Source: Candidatus Sumerlaeota bacterium
GTDB lineage: Bacteria > UBP6 > UBA1177
Reading direction: 5' to 3'
Assembly: GCA_007136595.1 (NCBI GenBank)
Contig: SLGQ01000143.1
Coordinates: forward strand, 1 to 14,784
Length of the DNA stretch: 14,784 bases
The position numbers and the translations under genes are program-made. This document shows positions 1 through 7,393 of the stretch, one piece after another; positions within the stretch are counted from its first letter, which is position 1, and every line of letters starts with the position of its first letter. A model generated the notes under the pieces. That model was not told the origin of the DNA, searched no databases, and was given only the letters and a program-made list of their open reading frames with translations.

Positions 1-140
1 AAAAGCTCGTCAAAGAAAAATCGGGAGAATCGTTTGTTGTTTGTAAAATAACAGAATCAAGACAATTAACATCAAGTGTAACAGCTCTTCCCTGGCAGGA
101 GTATCTTAAATGGTTTAATGACATTTGCTTCAAAAATTGA
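1..140 (+). CDS. 3' end of an ATP-binding protein-like gene (partial)
   Basis: An open frame (codons from position 3) enters from the left edge and stops with TGA at 138-140, giving the last 45 residues of a protein whose start lies outside the window. The tail contains ESFVVCKITESRQLT followed by SSVTALPWQEYLKW. A short beta-strand, then a basic/polar turn, then a 'xLPWxxFL'-type ending is the pattern I recall at the C-terminus of many AAA_14/DUF4143 ATPases, so this may be a second member of that superfamily lying tail to tail with the one at 231-1370. With only 45 residues the family call is a guess; the coding frame itself is more secure. No catalytic motif is visible in the part present. 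Confidence 0.45.
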   Translation, partial: KLVKEKSGESFVVCKITESRQLTSSVTALPWQEYLKWFNDICFKN

Positions 141-166
141 TTTTTCCGGAAAAGCAGTAGTCTGAA

Positions 167-216
167 ACACAAAGTCAACCCAATTTTTCTATTTTTCTGA
201 CACAAAGTCAACCCAA
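167..216. repeat. Two perfect 17-bp direct repeats between convergent genes
   Basis: ACACAAAGTCAACCCAA occurs at 167-183 and again at 200-216, a period of 33 bp. The similarity extends left into TCTGA with a 2-nt gap (161-183 versus 196-216). The second copy contains a small inverted repeat, TGAC-ACAAA-GTCA. The repeats fill the 90-bp gap between the stop codons of the two convergent genes. Repeated short motifs of this kind occur at the ends of some insertion sequences, but no transposase is present here, so the origin is not established. Confidence 0.7.
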
Positions 217-222
217 ATCTTG

Positions 223-251
223 GAACAAGCTTAAATAAATTCTTCAGGTTT
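223..251. repeat. Left copy of 29-bp direct repeat bracketing the ATPase gene
   Basis: The 29 bases here match 1484-1512 at 26 of 29 positions without gaps; mismatches are at repeat positions 3, 7 and 20. On the minus strand this copy encodes the ATPase C-terminus KPEEFI and its stop, then runs 8 nt past the stop codon. The partner copy encodes KPEKFI at the end of the TIGR02757 gene and likewise continues past the stop. Flanking sequence on both sides is unrelated, so the similarity has sharp edges. Confidence 0.7.
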
Positions 252-1370
252 TTTTAGAAATTCTTCAACAGGGATTATCATGATGCCGTTTTTAAACAAT
301 TTATCTTTTCCTCTGTAAAGCATTATCCTTTTTGATATTTCATAATCTTCACCGAAAGCTTTTAATCCGTTAAAATCTTTCGGTCTGAGGTTTACGGAAC
401 TTTTTACTTCCAAAGCTGTAAAAACATCTTTGCCGTAAACTACAAAATCAACTTCATTTCCGCTTTTAGTTCTCCAGAAATAAATTTTTGAATCTATTGA
501 TCTGTGATCAAGAAAAGCTCTCAAATGTTGAAAAACAAGTCCTTCGAGTGCTGCTCCACCTATTTCACCGGTATTGTCAAGTGGTCCGGATGGTCTTAGT
601 TTGCGGTACAGCCCGGTATCAAAGAAATAAAATTTAGGATGAGTAGAAAGATGTCTCTGAGCCTTTTTTGTGAAAACAGGGACTCTGTGGGCAAGAAGCA
701 GATCTTCCAGAATGTTGATATATGACTCGACAGTTTTTCTTTCAATTTGACAATCTCTTGCTATGTTGCTGATATTTAACTGCGACCCGTGAGAAAAACT
801 TACAGATTCAAGAAATCTTGAGAAATTCCCGATATTTCTTGTAAGACCTTCCATCATAACTTCTTCTCTGACATACAAATCTATATATGCGTTAAGAGCT
901 TCGTTTTTATCACCGGAATCATATACTACCGGTATAAGTCCAAATTCAAGAGCCTGCTCCAAATTGAATTCTGAACCAAGCTCAGAGGCAGTAAAGGGGT
1001 GCATCGTTTTTTTATATGCTCTTCCTCCAAGAAGATTTGTCCCTTCCTTTTTAAGCTTTCTTGCACTTGAGCCTGTCATTATAAAAAGTTTTTCCCGGTA
1101 AAGCTCCATCATTAAATGTATCTGGCTTAAAATATCGGGAACTTTCTGGATCTCATCAACGATGACAACTTTTTTATCTTTGTTTGCTGCAACCACTTCT
1201 CCAATCTTTTCAGGATAAGAACTGTAAACCCTGAACTCTTCGTTTTTAAGCAGATCAATATAAAGTGCATCAGGAAAAGTTTCCTTAAGAATTGTTGATT
1301 TTCCTGTTCCTCTCGGTCCAAACAGGAAAAAACTGTTTTCCGGGAAAACAAAAGCTCTTTTTATTCGCAT
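231..1370 (-). CDS. AAA_14 / DUF4143 family ATP-binding protein
   Basis: 379-residue ATPase of the COG1373 type. Residues 18-26 are the Walker A loop GPRGTGKST and 68-73 the Walker B strand VVIVDE; MTGSSARKL at 98-106 sits where sensor 1 is expected. A winged-helix-like segment follows at about 190-235. The C-terminal DUF4143 part has a PD-(D/E)xK nuclease-like set: GGAALEG with E276, EVDFVV with D308, and LEVKSS with E321 and K323. The family is widespread and mostly uncharacterised; these genes are often accessory and the cellular role is unknown. I chose the ATG at 1370 over the ATG 12 nt upstream because a perfect GGAGG (1376-1380, minus strand) lies 5 nt before it. The gene has its own predicted promoter and is bracketed by a 29-bp direct repeat, which suggests acquisition as a cassette. 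The length is normal and no frame is broken. Confidence 0.85.
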   Translation of the reverse strand: MRIKRAFVFPENSFFLFGPRGTGKSTILKETFPDALYIDLLKNEEFRVYSSYPEKIGEVVAANKDKKVVIVDEIQKVPDILSQIHLMMELYREKLFIMTGSSARKLKKEGTNLLGGRAYKKTMHPFTASELGSEFNLEQALEFGLIPVVYDSGDKNEALNAYIDLYVREEVMMEGLTRNIGNFSRFLESVSFSHGSQLNISNIARDCQIERKTVESYINILEDLLLAHRVPVFTKKAQRHLSTHPKFYFFDTGLYRKLRPSGPLDNTGEIGGAALEGLVFQHLRAFLDHRSIDSKIYFWRTKSGNEVDFVVYGKDVFTALEVKSSVNLRPKDFNGLKAFGEDYEISKRIMLYRGKDKLFKNGIMIIPVEEFLKKPEEFI

Positions 1371-1375
1371 TTTTT

Positions 1376-1380
1376 CCTCC
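1376..1380 (-). promoter_or_regulatory. Shine-Dalgarno that decides the ATPase start
   Basis: Read on the minus strand, GGAGG is followed by five A residues and then ATG (1370-1368). The upstream in-frame ATG (1382-1380) overlaps this site and has no comparable sequence ahead of it, so initiation at 1370 is favoured. Confidence 0.7.
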
Positions 1381-1423
1381 AAAATGGAATCGCAAATTCC
1401 AAAAATGACTCCAAAATGGAATC
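1377..1423. repeat. Repeated and inverted motifs in the leader of the ATPase gene
   Basis: CTCCAAAATGGAATC occurs twice, at 1377-1391 and 1409-1423 (32-bp period); a third partial CTCCAAAAAT follows at 1429. TGGAAT (1385-1390) and ATTCCA (1396-1401) form a perfect inverted repeat around CGCAA. On the minus strand these lie between the predicted transcription start and the start codon, and the copy nearest the gene includes the Shine-Dalgarno. They could be binding sites or an RNA hairpin that affects translation; that function is inference. Confidence 0.6.
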
Positions 1424-1433
1424 TTCAACTCCA

Positions 1434-1462
1434 AAAATAAGGCAAAGAGAAGATTTTGTCAA
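1434..1462 (-). promoter_or_regulatory. Predicted sigma70-type promoter of the ATPase gene
   Basis: On the minus strand a perfect TTGACA (1462-1457) is separated by 17 bp from TATTTT (1439-1434), which matches the -10 consensus at 4 of 6 bases. Transcription would begin near 1427, giving a leader of roughly 57 nt. It lies inside the repeat-bracketed unit, so the cassette carries its own promoter. Confidence 0.55.
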
Positions 1463-1483
1463 GAAAAAGAGGAAGTGAAGAGT

Positions 1484-1512
1484 GAGCAACCTTAAATAAA
1501 TTTTTCAGGTTT
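1484..1512. repeat. Right copy of 29-bp direct repeat (3' end of TIGR02757 gene)
   Basis: Partner of 223-251, identical at 26 of 29 positions. It covers the last six codons of the TIGR02757 gene (KPEKFI), its stop and 8 nt beyond. The distance between equivalent bases of the two copies is 1261 bp, just enough to hold one ATPase gene with promoter and leader. Confidence 0.7.
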
Positions 1513-2250
1513 AATTCCTAAAATTCCCGGTCTTGTGAGGGCGAAATCATATTTTACGGGATCAGATCTGTTAATTTTTTTAAATGCTTCTGTAATTTCA
1601 AGTGCAGTTTTAAGGTCGCCCTGCTTTCTTGAGGTGAGTTTAAGTTCCTGTGACACTTTAAGCATGTGTGTATCAAGAGGGACAATAAGATGTTCCGGAG
1701 AAATTTTATCCCATCCACCCGGATCAACTTCATCACTCCTTACCATCCATCTTAAAAAAAGATTAAGCCTTTTACATGCAGAACCTTTTTTCGGTGTGGG
1801 TAAAAGATATGATCCTTTTCCGCTGTTAAGATAATTTGTAAAATTATGTTGAGCTTCGATCATGTTTGAAGATGTTTTCATTCCATGATAAAAAAGGTTT
1901 TCAAGACTTCCGTATTCCAAAAGAGCTTTTTTTACCGAAATTAAAAGCCCCGCAATATCAACTCCGCATGTGAATCTGTGTTTAAAACAGTTGTATTCAT
2001 CTGCAAAAAATTGTTCATCTGCCCCGTTAATGAAGTTATGTGGATTTTGACCAAGCGGTTTAAGCACACTTTCCACAGATTTCAATATTTGGGCAACTCT
2101 CCCGTAGGCGAGAGCTGATGAAATAAGGGCAACAATTTCCCTGTCCCTTTTATTTGGATAATCATAAAGGAAAGTTAAGGGGTCGTGAGATACGAATTCC
2201 TTTTTGTTGTACTGCCTGTATATATGTTCCAGAAAATTTTCAAGTTTCAT
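1492..2250 (-). CDS. TIGR02757 family protein (uncharacterised, conserved)
   Basis: 252-residue conserved bacterial protein recognised as TIGR02757 from several signatures: KRDREIVALISSALAYGRV near the N-terminus, PKKGSACKRLNLFLRWMVR in the middle, DEVDPGGW and the PLDTH motif, and the closing SDPVKYDFALTRPGI. The helical fold and the K-G/LDTH layout recall DNA glycosylases of the HhH class, but no activity is established, so I give no gene symbol. Length is that of the family and the C-terminus looks complete. I chose the ATG at 2250 because the homologous region begins at KLENFL. An in-frame ATG at 2262 is also possible, and neither has a strong ribosome site. The last codons form one half of the 29-bp repeat pair. 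It is divergent from the hydrolase gene. Confidence 0.8.
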   Translation of the reverse strand: MKLENFLEHIYRQYNKKEFVSHDPLTFLYDYPNKRDREIVALISSALAYGRVAQILKSVESVLKPLGQNPHNFINGADEQFFADEYNCFKHRFTCGVDIAGLLISVKKALLEYGSLENLFYHGMKTSSNMIEAQHNFTNYLNSGKGSYLLPTPKKGSACKRLNLFLRWMVRSDEVDPGGWDKISPEHLIVPLDTHMLKVSQELKLTSRKQGDLKTALEITEAFKKINRSDPVKYDFALTRPGILGIKPEKFI

Positions 2251-2284
2251 GCCGGCTCGCATTATCAAACAGCAAAATCATTTG

Positions 2285-2313
2285 ATTTTAATAAAAAAAA
2301 TTGAAAGAGTAAA
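2285..2313 (-). promoter_or_regulatory. Possible promoter of the TIGR02757 gene
   Basis: Minus-strand TTTACT (2313-2308), a 17-bp spacer and TAAAAT (2290-2285) fit a sigma70-type promoter, with transcription expected to begin near 2278. The region is very A/T-rich, so chance matches are likely. Confidence 0.35.
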
Positions 2314-2342
2314 GCTGAAAACAACATAGCAGTTAAAAAATG

Positions 2343-2370
2343 TTGTCATATTTTTAAAACTTATTATATT
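2343..2370 (+). promoter_or_regulatory. Predicted promoter of the SH3b/DUF4015 hydrolase gene
   Basis: TTGTCA (2343-2348) and TATATT (2365-2370) are 16 bp apart. Transcription would begin near 2377. This argues against the in-frame TTG at 2369, which would lie upstream of the transcript. An inverted repeat ACAACA...TGTTGT (2321-2326 and 2341-2346) overlaps the -35 box and could be an operator, though six base pairs may be chance. Confidence 0.45.
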
Positions 2371-2392
2371 GCCTGTTGATGCTGGGCGTTAT

Positions 2393-3841
2393 ATGAGGGA
2401 AACAAGAGGAGTGGTGACCAGGCTATTTTTTATCATAATAATTTTAAATAGTTTTTTCTTAAACGGTGCTGAAAACCATGTGGCTTACATTTTTGATGAC
2501 AGAACTCTCCTTTCTGATGATCCCGAAAGTATAAAACCGCAAGTTGAAGAAACTGTTCCCGATATTGATGAAAAACCAGTCGTTTTTGTAAATGCCGATA
2601 TATTGAATGTAAGACATTATCCCACAACAAATTCCAAAAGAGTTACCCTTGCATACAGAGGTGATGCCCTTTCCGTTATCGGAAGGAGAAAAGATGCGAA
2701 TAATATGGAGTGGTTGAATATAGAGGTAAAAAAAGAAGGAAAAAAATATCAGGGCTGGGTTGCAGCAGAATTTACAAGAGGCTCCAGAGTGGAGCTTTTA
2801 AATCCTCTCTACAAAGATCTTGACTATTCACCACAGGAAAAAATTGAATACAAAAGCAACCCCAGAGTAAAAGCAAGAGGAATATATATGACCAGATATT
2901 CCTCAACTCCCACAAGGATAAAGCATTTTCTCAATGTTATTAAGGGAACGGACATAAATACATTTGTAATTGACATAAAAAATGAAAGGGGACAACTTCT
3001 TTTCCGGAGTGAAGCGGCAGAAAAACATATTCCCGCTGCAAACAGGTCGGTTATGTACAGAGACAGAGAAGAACTCAGAAAGGTTTTTGCTGAACTTAAA
3101 GAAAAAAACATATATGTGATAGGAAGATTAACAGCTTTCAAAGATGATACTTATGCAAAGGCAAATCCGGGTGCCGCAGTTTTTGACAATGAAACTCAGG
3201 AAACTTATCTTGACAGAGATAAGCTCCGGTGGGTATCTCCCCATAATCGTAAATACTGGGAATATCTTGTTGAATTGAGCAAAGAAGCCGCTGATCTCGG
3301 ATTTAATGAAATACAGTATGACTATGTGCGGTTTACAGACTGGAAAAGCAACCTCAATTTCAGAAACACGAAAAGAGAATCAAGAGCGAAAGCTATTCAG
3401 GAATTTTTAAAATATGCCTATTCACATTTGCGGGAAAAAGAAGTTTATGTCAGTGCAGATGTTTTCGGACTTGTGGGGTCTGCATCTGACGACCTTAATC
3501 TCGGGCAGTACTGGGAAGCAGTAAGCAATGTTGTGGACTACATATCACCGATGATCTATCCGTCACATTTTTCAAATGGTTTCGGTACAATACCGATCCC
3601 TGACAGAGAGCCTTATAAAACGATATTCATTGCCGCAAGAGATGCTGTCGCCCGCAACAGAAATATAAAGACCCCGGCAATAATAAGACCATGGATACAG
3701 GGGTTTACCGCCATTTGGCTTAAAGATCATCTTCACTATGAAAGGAAAGAAATTCTTGATCAAATAAGGGCGCTTGAAGCTCACGGAATTGATGAATACC
3801 TTATATGGAACCCCAGAAACAGATATCCATTTTTAAAATAA
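2393..3841 (+). CDS. Exported putative glycoside hydrolase (SH3b + DUF4015)
   Basis: 482-residue protein. The N-terminus has a basic start (MRETRGVVTR), a hydrophobic run LFFIIIILNSFFL (11-23) and NGA before the mature chain, consistent with a Sec signal peptide. An SH3b-like domain spans about 64-130 (FVNADILNVRHYP ... YQGWVAAEF); such domains bind cell-wall or matrix components. From about 158 to the end is a DUF4015 domain, predicted to adopt a glycoside-hydrolase TIM barrel: VKARGIYMTRYS, FVIDIKNERGQL, VIGRLTAFKDD, FNEIQYDYVRF, VSADVFGL, YISPMIYPSHF and IRPWIQGF all look like conserved strand ends with acidic residues. The substrate is unknown; an envelope or extracellular polysaccharide is the reasonable guess. 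I chose the ATG at 2393 because it opens a good signal peptide; ribosome-site support is weak, and a GTG at 2414 is an alternative. Divergent from TIGR02757; the kinase follows with its own promoter. Confidence 0.82.
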   Translation: MRETRGVVTRLFFIIIILNSFFLNGAENHVAYIFDDRTLLSDDPESIKPQVEETVPDIDEKPVVFVNADILNVRHYPTTNSKRVTLAYRGDALSVIGRRKDANNMEWLNIEVKKEGKKYQGWVAAEFTRGSRVELLNPLYKDLDYSPQEKIEYKSNPRVKARGIYMTRYSSTPTRIKHFLNVIKGTDINTFVIDIKNERGQLLFRSEAAEKHIPAANRSVMYRDREELRKVFAELKEKNIYVIGRLTAFKDDTYAKANPGAAVFDNETQETYLDRDKLRWVSPHNRKYWEYLVELSKEAADLGFNEIQYDYVRFTDWKSNLNFRNTKRESRAKAIQEFLKYAYSHLREKEVYVSADVFGLVGSASDDLNLGQYWEAVSNVVDYISPMIYPSHFSNGFGTIPIPDREPYKTIFIAARDAVARNRNIKTPAIIRPWIQGFTAIWLKDHLHYERKEILDQIRALEAHGIDEYLIWNPRNRYPFLK

Positions 3842-3852
3842 AACACTTAATT

Positions 3853-3879
3853 TTGCTTTTAAAGAAAAGTTGTTATAAT
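3853..3879 (+). promoter_or_regulatory. Predicted promoter of the WD40 kinase gene
   Basis: A perfect TATAAT (3874-3879) stands 15 bp after TTGCTT (3853-3858). Transcription would begin about 3886, which places the in-frame GTG at 3884 at or before the transcript's first base and supports the ATG at 3914 as the start. Confidence 0.5.
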
Positions 3880-3913
3880 TGGTGTGATTAAATTTGTTGC
3901 GGGAAAGCCGGTC

Positions 3914-6900
3914 ATGAAGTCTCTTCAGAAATCTTTTAAAGAAGCAGCTCTTGCTGTCATTGCCGCTGAAAACGGTATAATATCTCCAAATAAACTGGTA
4001 CATATTCTTTCCAATTGGGTAGATGAACCGGGATCGTCCATAATAGAAAAGCTGAAGGAAGCACTCCCTCCTGAAAGTGTGGATCTGCTGGAGCTTATAA
4101 ATTATCATGCAGAAGAAAATGATGATAATGTAAATGATTCTTATGACATTCTTATTGAAAGTGTGCAAAGAATAAAAGAAAAGACAAAACTTTCAATTGT
4201 TCCGTCGGCTTCCGGTGACAATAACGAATCACACAGGCTCGTTACTGAAGAAAGTCCCGGAAGATATGTGGTCCAAAATGAGATCGCCAGAGGTGGAGCG
4301 GGAAGAGTTCTTCTTGCTCTGGACCGTCATCTTGGAAGAGAAGTTGCAATGAAAGAGTTGCTTCTTGATCTGAGAGATCAACGGGATGGTGAAAAAAGGG
4401 AAGATCCCCACAGTAAAAGCTTGCGGAACAGGTTCCTTCGTGAAGCAAGAGTTACAGGACAGTTGGAACATCCGTCAATAGTGCCCGTTTATGAAATAGG
4501 TCAGCATTCTGACGGTAATTTTTATTATACAATGAGAATGGTAAAAGGGAGAACTCTTTCCAAAGTTATTAAAGAATGTCATCCTCTTTCTGACAGAATG
4601 GAGCTGCTTCCTCATTTTTATAATATATGCAATGCTGTAGCTTATGCTCACAGCAAAGGTGTCATAAACAGAGACCTTAAACCTTCGAATGTGATGATAG
4701 GAGAGTTCGGTGAAACCGTTGTTCTTGACTGGGGACTTGCAAAAGTTAAAGGGCAGCATGATGCAGGTGCAGATAAAATACAGAGTGGAATGAGACTTAT
4801 AATGAATGCCGATGTAGGCAGAACAGTTGTCGGTTTTGCTATCGGCACCCCTTCATATATGCCTCCTGAACAGGCTGAAGGAAATGTTGATGAAATTGAT
4901 GAAACTTCCGATATTTATTCACTTGGGGCGATTTTATATCAGCTTCTCACTGGAAACCCGCCATATAAAGGGAAGACAGCTTCAGAAATTTTAAGAAAAG
5001 TTGTCCTTGCCGAACTTACTCCCGTATGTGAACAGGAACCTGAAGCACCTCCGGAGCTTGCGGCAATTGCCGAAAAAGCTCTTTCAAAAAACAAAATTGA
5101 AAGATACCAGTCAACTACTGAACTTATAGATGAATTAAACAGCTATATGTCAGGAGGAAAAGTTTCAGGCTACCGGTATTCCTTTTTTGAGCTTATAAAA
5201 AAATTCACATCAAGGAATAAAGCGGCATTTATTTCATCTGTAATGATATTTCTTGTTCTTATTGCTTCCACTCTTTTAATAACATGGTACTACAGGAGGG
5301 AAGTGAAGGCAAAACAAAGTGCTCAGAATGAAAAAACGATATCTCAATTCAGAGCGGCACAAGCTTTCAATGAAACGGCTGTAAGGCTTGAATTTGAAAA
5401 AAGATTTTTAAGCTCCAGAGTCTATGCGGCAGCATCAATGCTCTATAATCCGGCAAACGCCAATTCTCTCAACTATGATCCTGATCATGAGGAAAAATTT
5501 CCGTCAGCGTCAGCTCTTTTGACAGAGTCGTTATCCCGTTTTTATCAACGGCATTTTCATAGAGGTGCCGTTTTTGAAAAGGGTATCCAAGCCGGTTGCA
5601 GAATAACGGCTTCCGCTGTAACGGCAGATACTTCACTAATAGTGGCAGGTTGTGAAAATGGAGAAGTGGTCGTTTTTGACTCAAAAGATATGAAAAAACG
5701 GTTCAGACGACAAACAGGCTCAGGAATTACCAATGCCACTCTGTCAAATGATGGAAAGACGGCTCTGTTTTCATCTGCATCGGGGAACATTTCATCTCTC
5801 GATATAAGTACCGGAGAAATAAAGATCATTCATAAAATACCAGGAGGAAGCGATTGCCTGAAGTTCAGAGATGGAGACAGATCCATCCTTTCCTGCGGTG
5901 GTGACGGAACATTGAGGTTTTTTTCGTTTCCGGGCATGGATCTGTATGAAATAAAGGGCGGTCTGTCCCAGATAAAAGACGGCTATGTTTTTGAAAAAGA
6001 AAGAACCGTCATTTACGGAGGTGACAATAAAATAATAAAACTCGATCTGGACAATCCCGCAGCAAAACGGTCAATAACCATTGATGATCAGTTTATCTCC
6101 GGTATTGCAGTGTCATCTGACCAGAGATATGCCGTTGCAGGCACTGAATCGGGAACCATTCACATTATAAATATTGATTCGATGACCATAGTAAGAAGTA
6201 TAAAACACCATCCCGGAGCAATAACATCGCTCTCTTTTTCTTCTGATGGATCAATGTTCCTTTCATCTGACTTACAGAGAAAGATCATAGTTTGGGACTT
6301 TTCAAATGGTGAACCTCTTTTCAGTGTTGAAGGACATGAAAACACCATAACGGATACTTTTTTTGATAAAACGGGTGACTATATTTTTTCTGCCGGACTT
6401 GACGGATTTATAAGACTGTGGAAACTGCATGGGAGAAAAGGGACACTTTCTTTTGAAACAGAGGGCTCTTTTATTAACGGAGCCGTATTTGCAGGAGAAA
6501 CTGCCGGAATAATATCAAGAACAAATAAAGTTGAATTTTTCAACAAAAGTGACGGTTCAGAGCATTCCGTTTTTAAAGATCACTCCGGTCCCATATATGA
6601 TCTTGCTGTCAGTTCTGACGGTTTGAAAGGTGCTGTTGCCGGATGGAATACTGAAATTACCGTTTTCACCATACCCGATCTTAAAACAGTTGCCAAACTC
6701 AAAGGGAATAAAAATGCTGTGACAGATATTTCATTTTCAAATGATGGAAAATATCTTATTTCCGGTGGGCGGGACGGGTCTGTCAGACTGTTTTCGCTAA
6801 ATGATCTCAGTCAGAAAGCCCTTTGGAAATGCGGTGAAGGTGTTGTGAAAAAATTAGATATGTCGCCTGACGGAAAACATGTTGCCACCGTTTGCGGAAA

Positions 6901-7393
6901 CAACAGAGCCGTACTGCTTTCAATACCGGGGCTTGATGATGAAAAAAATCTTTTGAAAGATAAAGTTACGGTCAATACCATTGTTTTTACACCGTGCGGA
7001 AAGAATGTCATTGCAGGGTCAGACAAGGAACTTCTGCTGATCAATATTGATGGTTCCGGTCAAACAACACTTTCCGGGCATTCCCATTTGGCAACGCTGA
7101 TAGTTTTCAGTGAGGATGGAAAATATTTTGCATCTTCAGGAAGAGATAATTCCGTAAAAATATGGGATTATGAAAAACTTATGCCCCTTCTTTCCCTGAA
7201 CACGGACAGAGAGCCTGGGTGCCTTGTTTTTACACCTGAAAACAACGGGCTGATGGTGTGTGAAGGAAACAGAGCGAGAGTGTGGCCTCTTGAATTCATC
7301 GATCCGGATAAAAATCCCATGGAACTGTTAAAAGAAATGGAAAAAGATGCCGGAATGAAACTTAAAGATTTTTATCTTGAACCGTGGATATAA
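3914..7393 (+). CDS. Membrane Ser/Thr protein kinase with 14 WD40-like repeats
   Basis: 1159 residues from ATG 3914. The first 115 residues (AAENGIISPNKLVHILSNW) resemble the N-terminal helper region of planctomycete/myxobacterial WD40 kinases. A PknB-type kinase domain spans about 115-410: glycine loop ARGGAGRV, VAMKEL with K147, the catalytic loop INRDLKPSN with D254, DWGLAKV with D272, then GTPSYMPPEQ. The usual HRD histidine is Asn and DFG is DWG; lysine, both aspartates and the asparagine are present, so activity is plausible. One membrane helix lies at about 437-459, followed by a charged linker. About 562-1126 reads as 14 roughly 40-residue repeats, such as DGSVRLFSLND and DNSVKIWDYEK, enough for two seven-bladed propellers. 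The kinase should face the cytoplasm and the propellers the periplasm, where they could sense or bind partners. It appears monocistronic; its targets are unknown. Confidence 0.88.
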   Translation: MKSLQKSFKEAALAVIAAENGIISPNKLVHILSNWVDEPGSSIIEKLKEALPPESVDLLELINYHAEENDDNVNDSYDILIESVQRIKEKTKLSIVPSASGDNNESHRLVTEESPGRYVVQNEIARGGAGRVLLALDRHLGREVAMKELLLDLRDQRDGEKREDPHSKSLRNRFLREARVTGQLEHPSIVPVYEIGQHSDGNFYYTMRMVKGRTLSKVIKECHPLSDRMELLPHFYNICNAVAYAHSKGVINRDLKPSNVMIGEFGETVVLDWGLAKVKGQHDAGADKIQSGMRLIMNADVGRTVVGFAIGTPSYMPPEQAEGNVDEIDETSDIYSLGAILYQLLTGNPPYKGKTASEILRKVVLAELTPVCEQEPEAPPELAAIAEKALSKNKIERYQSTTELIDELNSYMSGGKVSGYRYSFFELIKKFTSRNKAAFISSVMIFLVLIASTLLITWYYRREVKAKQSAQNEKTISQFRAAQAFNETAVRLEFEKRFLSSRVYAAASMLYNPANANSLNYDPDHEEKFPSASALLTESLSRFYQRHFHRGAVFEKGIQAGCRITASAVTADTSLIVAGCENGEVVVFDSKDMKKRFRRQTGSGITNATLSNDGKTALFSSASGNISSLDISTGEIKIIHKIPGGSDCLKFRDGDRSILSCGGDGTLRFFSFPGMDLYEIKGGLSQIKDGYVFEKERTVIYGGDNKIIKLDLDNPAAKRSITIDDQFISGIAVSSDQRYAVAGTESGTIHIINIDSMTIVRSIKHHPGAITSLSFSSDGSMFLSSDLQRKIIVWDFSNGEPLFSVEGHENTITDTFFDKTGDYIFSAGLDGFIRLWKLHGRKGTLSFETEGSFINGAVFAGETAGIISRTNKVEFFNKSDGSEHSVFKDHSGPIYDLAVSSDGLKGAVAGWNTEITVFTIPDLKTVAKLKGNKNAVTDISFSNDGKYLISGGRDGSVRLFSLNDLSQKALWKCGEGVVKKLDMSPDGKHVATVCGNNRAVLLSIPGLDDEKNLLKDKVTVNTIVFTPCGKNVIAGSDKELLLINIDGSGQTTLSGHSHLATLIVFSEDGKYFASSGRDNSVKIWDYEKLMPLLSLNTDREPGCLVFTPENNGLMVCEGNRARVWPLEFIDPDKNPMELLKEMEKDAGMKLKDFYLEPWI

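Noticed and set aside
141..216. Very short CRISPR-like array
   Set aside because: There are only two repeat copies of 17 bp with a 16-bp spacer and no cas genes; the size is wrong for CRISPR.
2369..2392. TTG start at 2369 giving an eight-residue longer hydrolase
   Set aside because: The codon overlaps the predicted -10 box TATATT and precedes the expected transcript start; the ATG at 2393 directly opens the signal peptide.
3884..3913. GTG start at 3884 for the kinase
   Set aside because: It lies only 5 nt after the TATAAT box and has no ribosome site; ATG 3914 opens the region resembling the N-termini of related kinases.
4661..4735. Kinase as a dead pseudokinase because HRD is NRD and DFG is DWG
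   Set aside because: The lysine, catalytic aspartate, loop asparagine and metal-binding aspartate are all present, and DWG is common in bacterial kinases of this kind.
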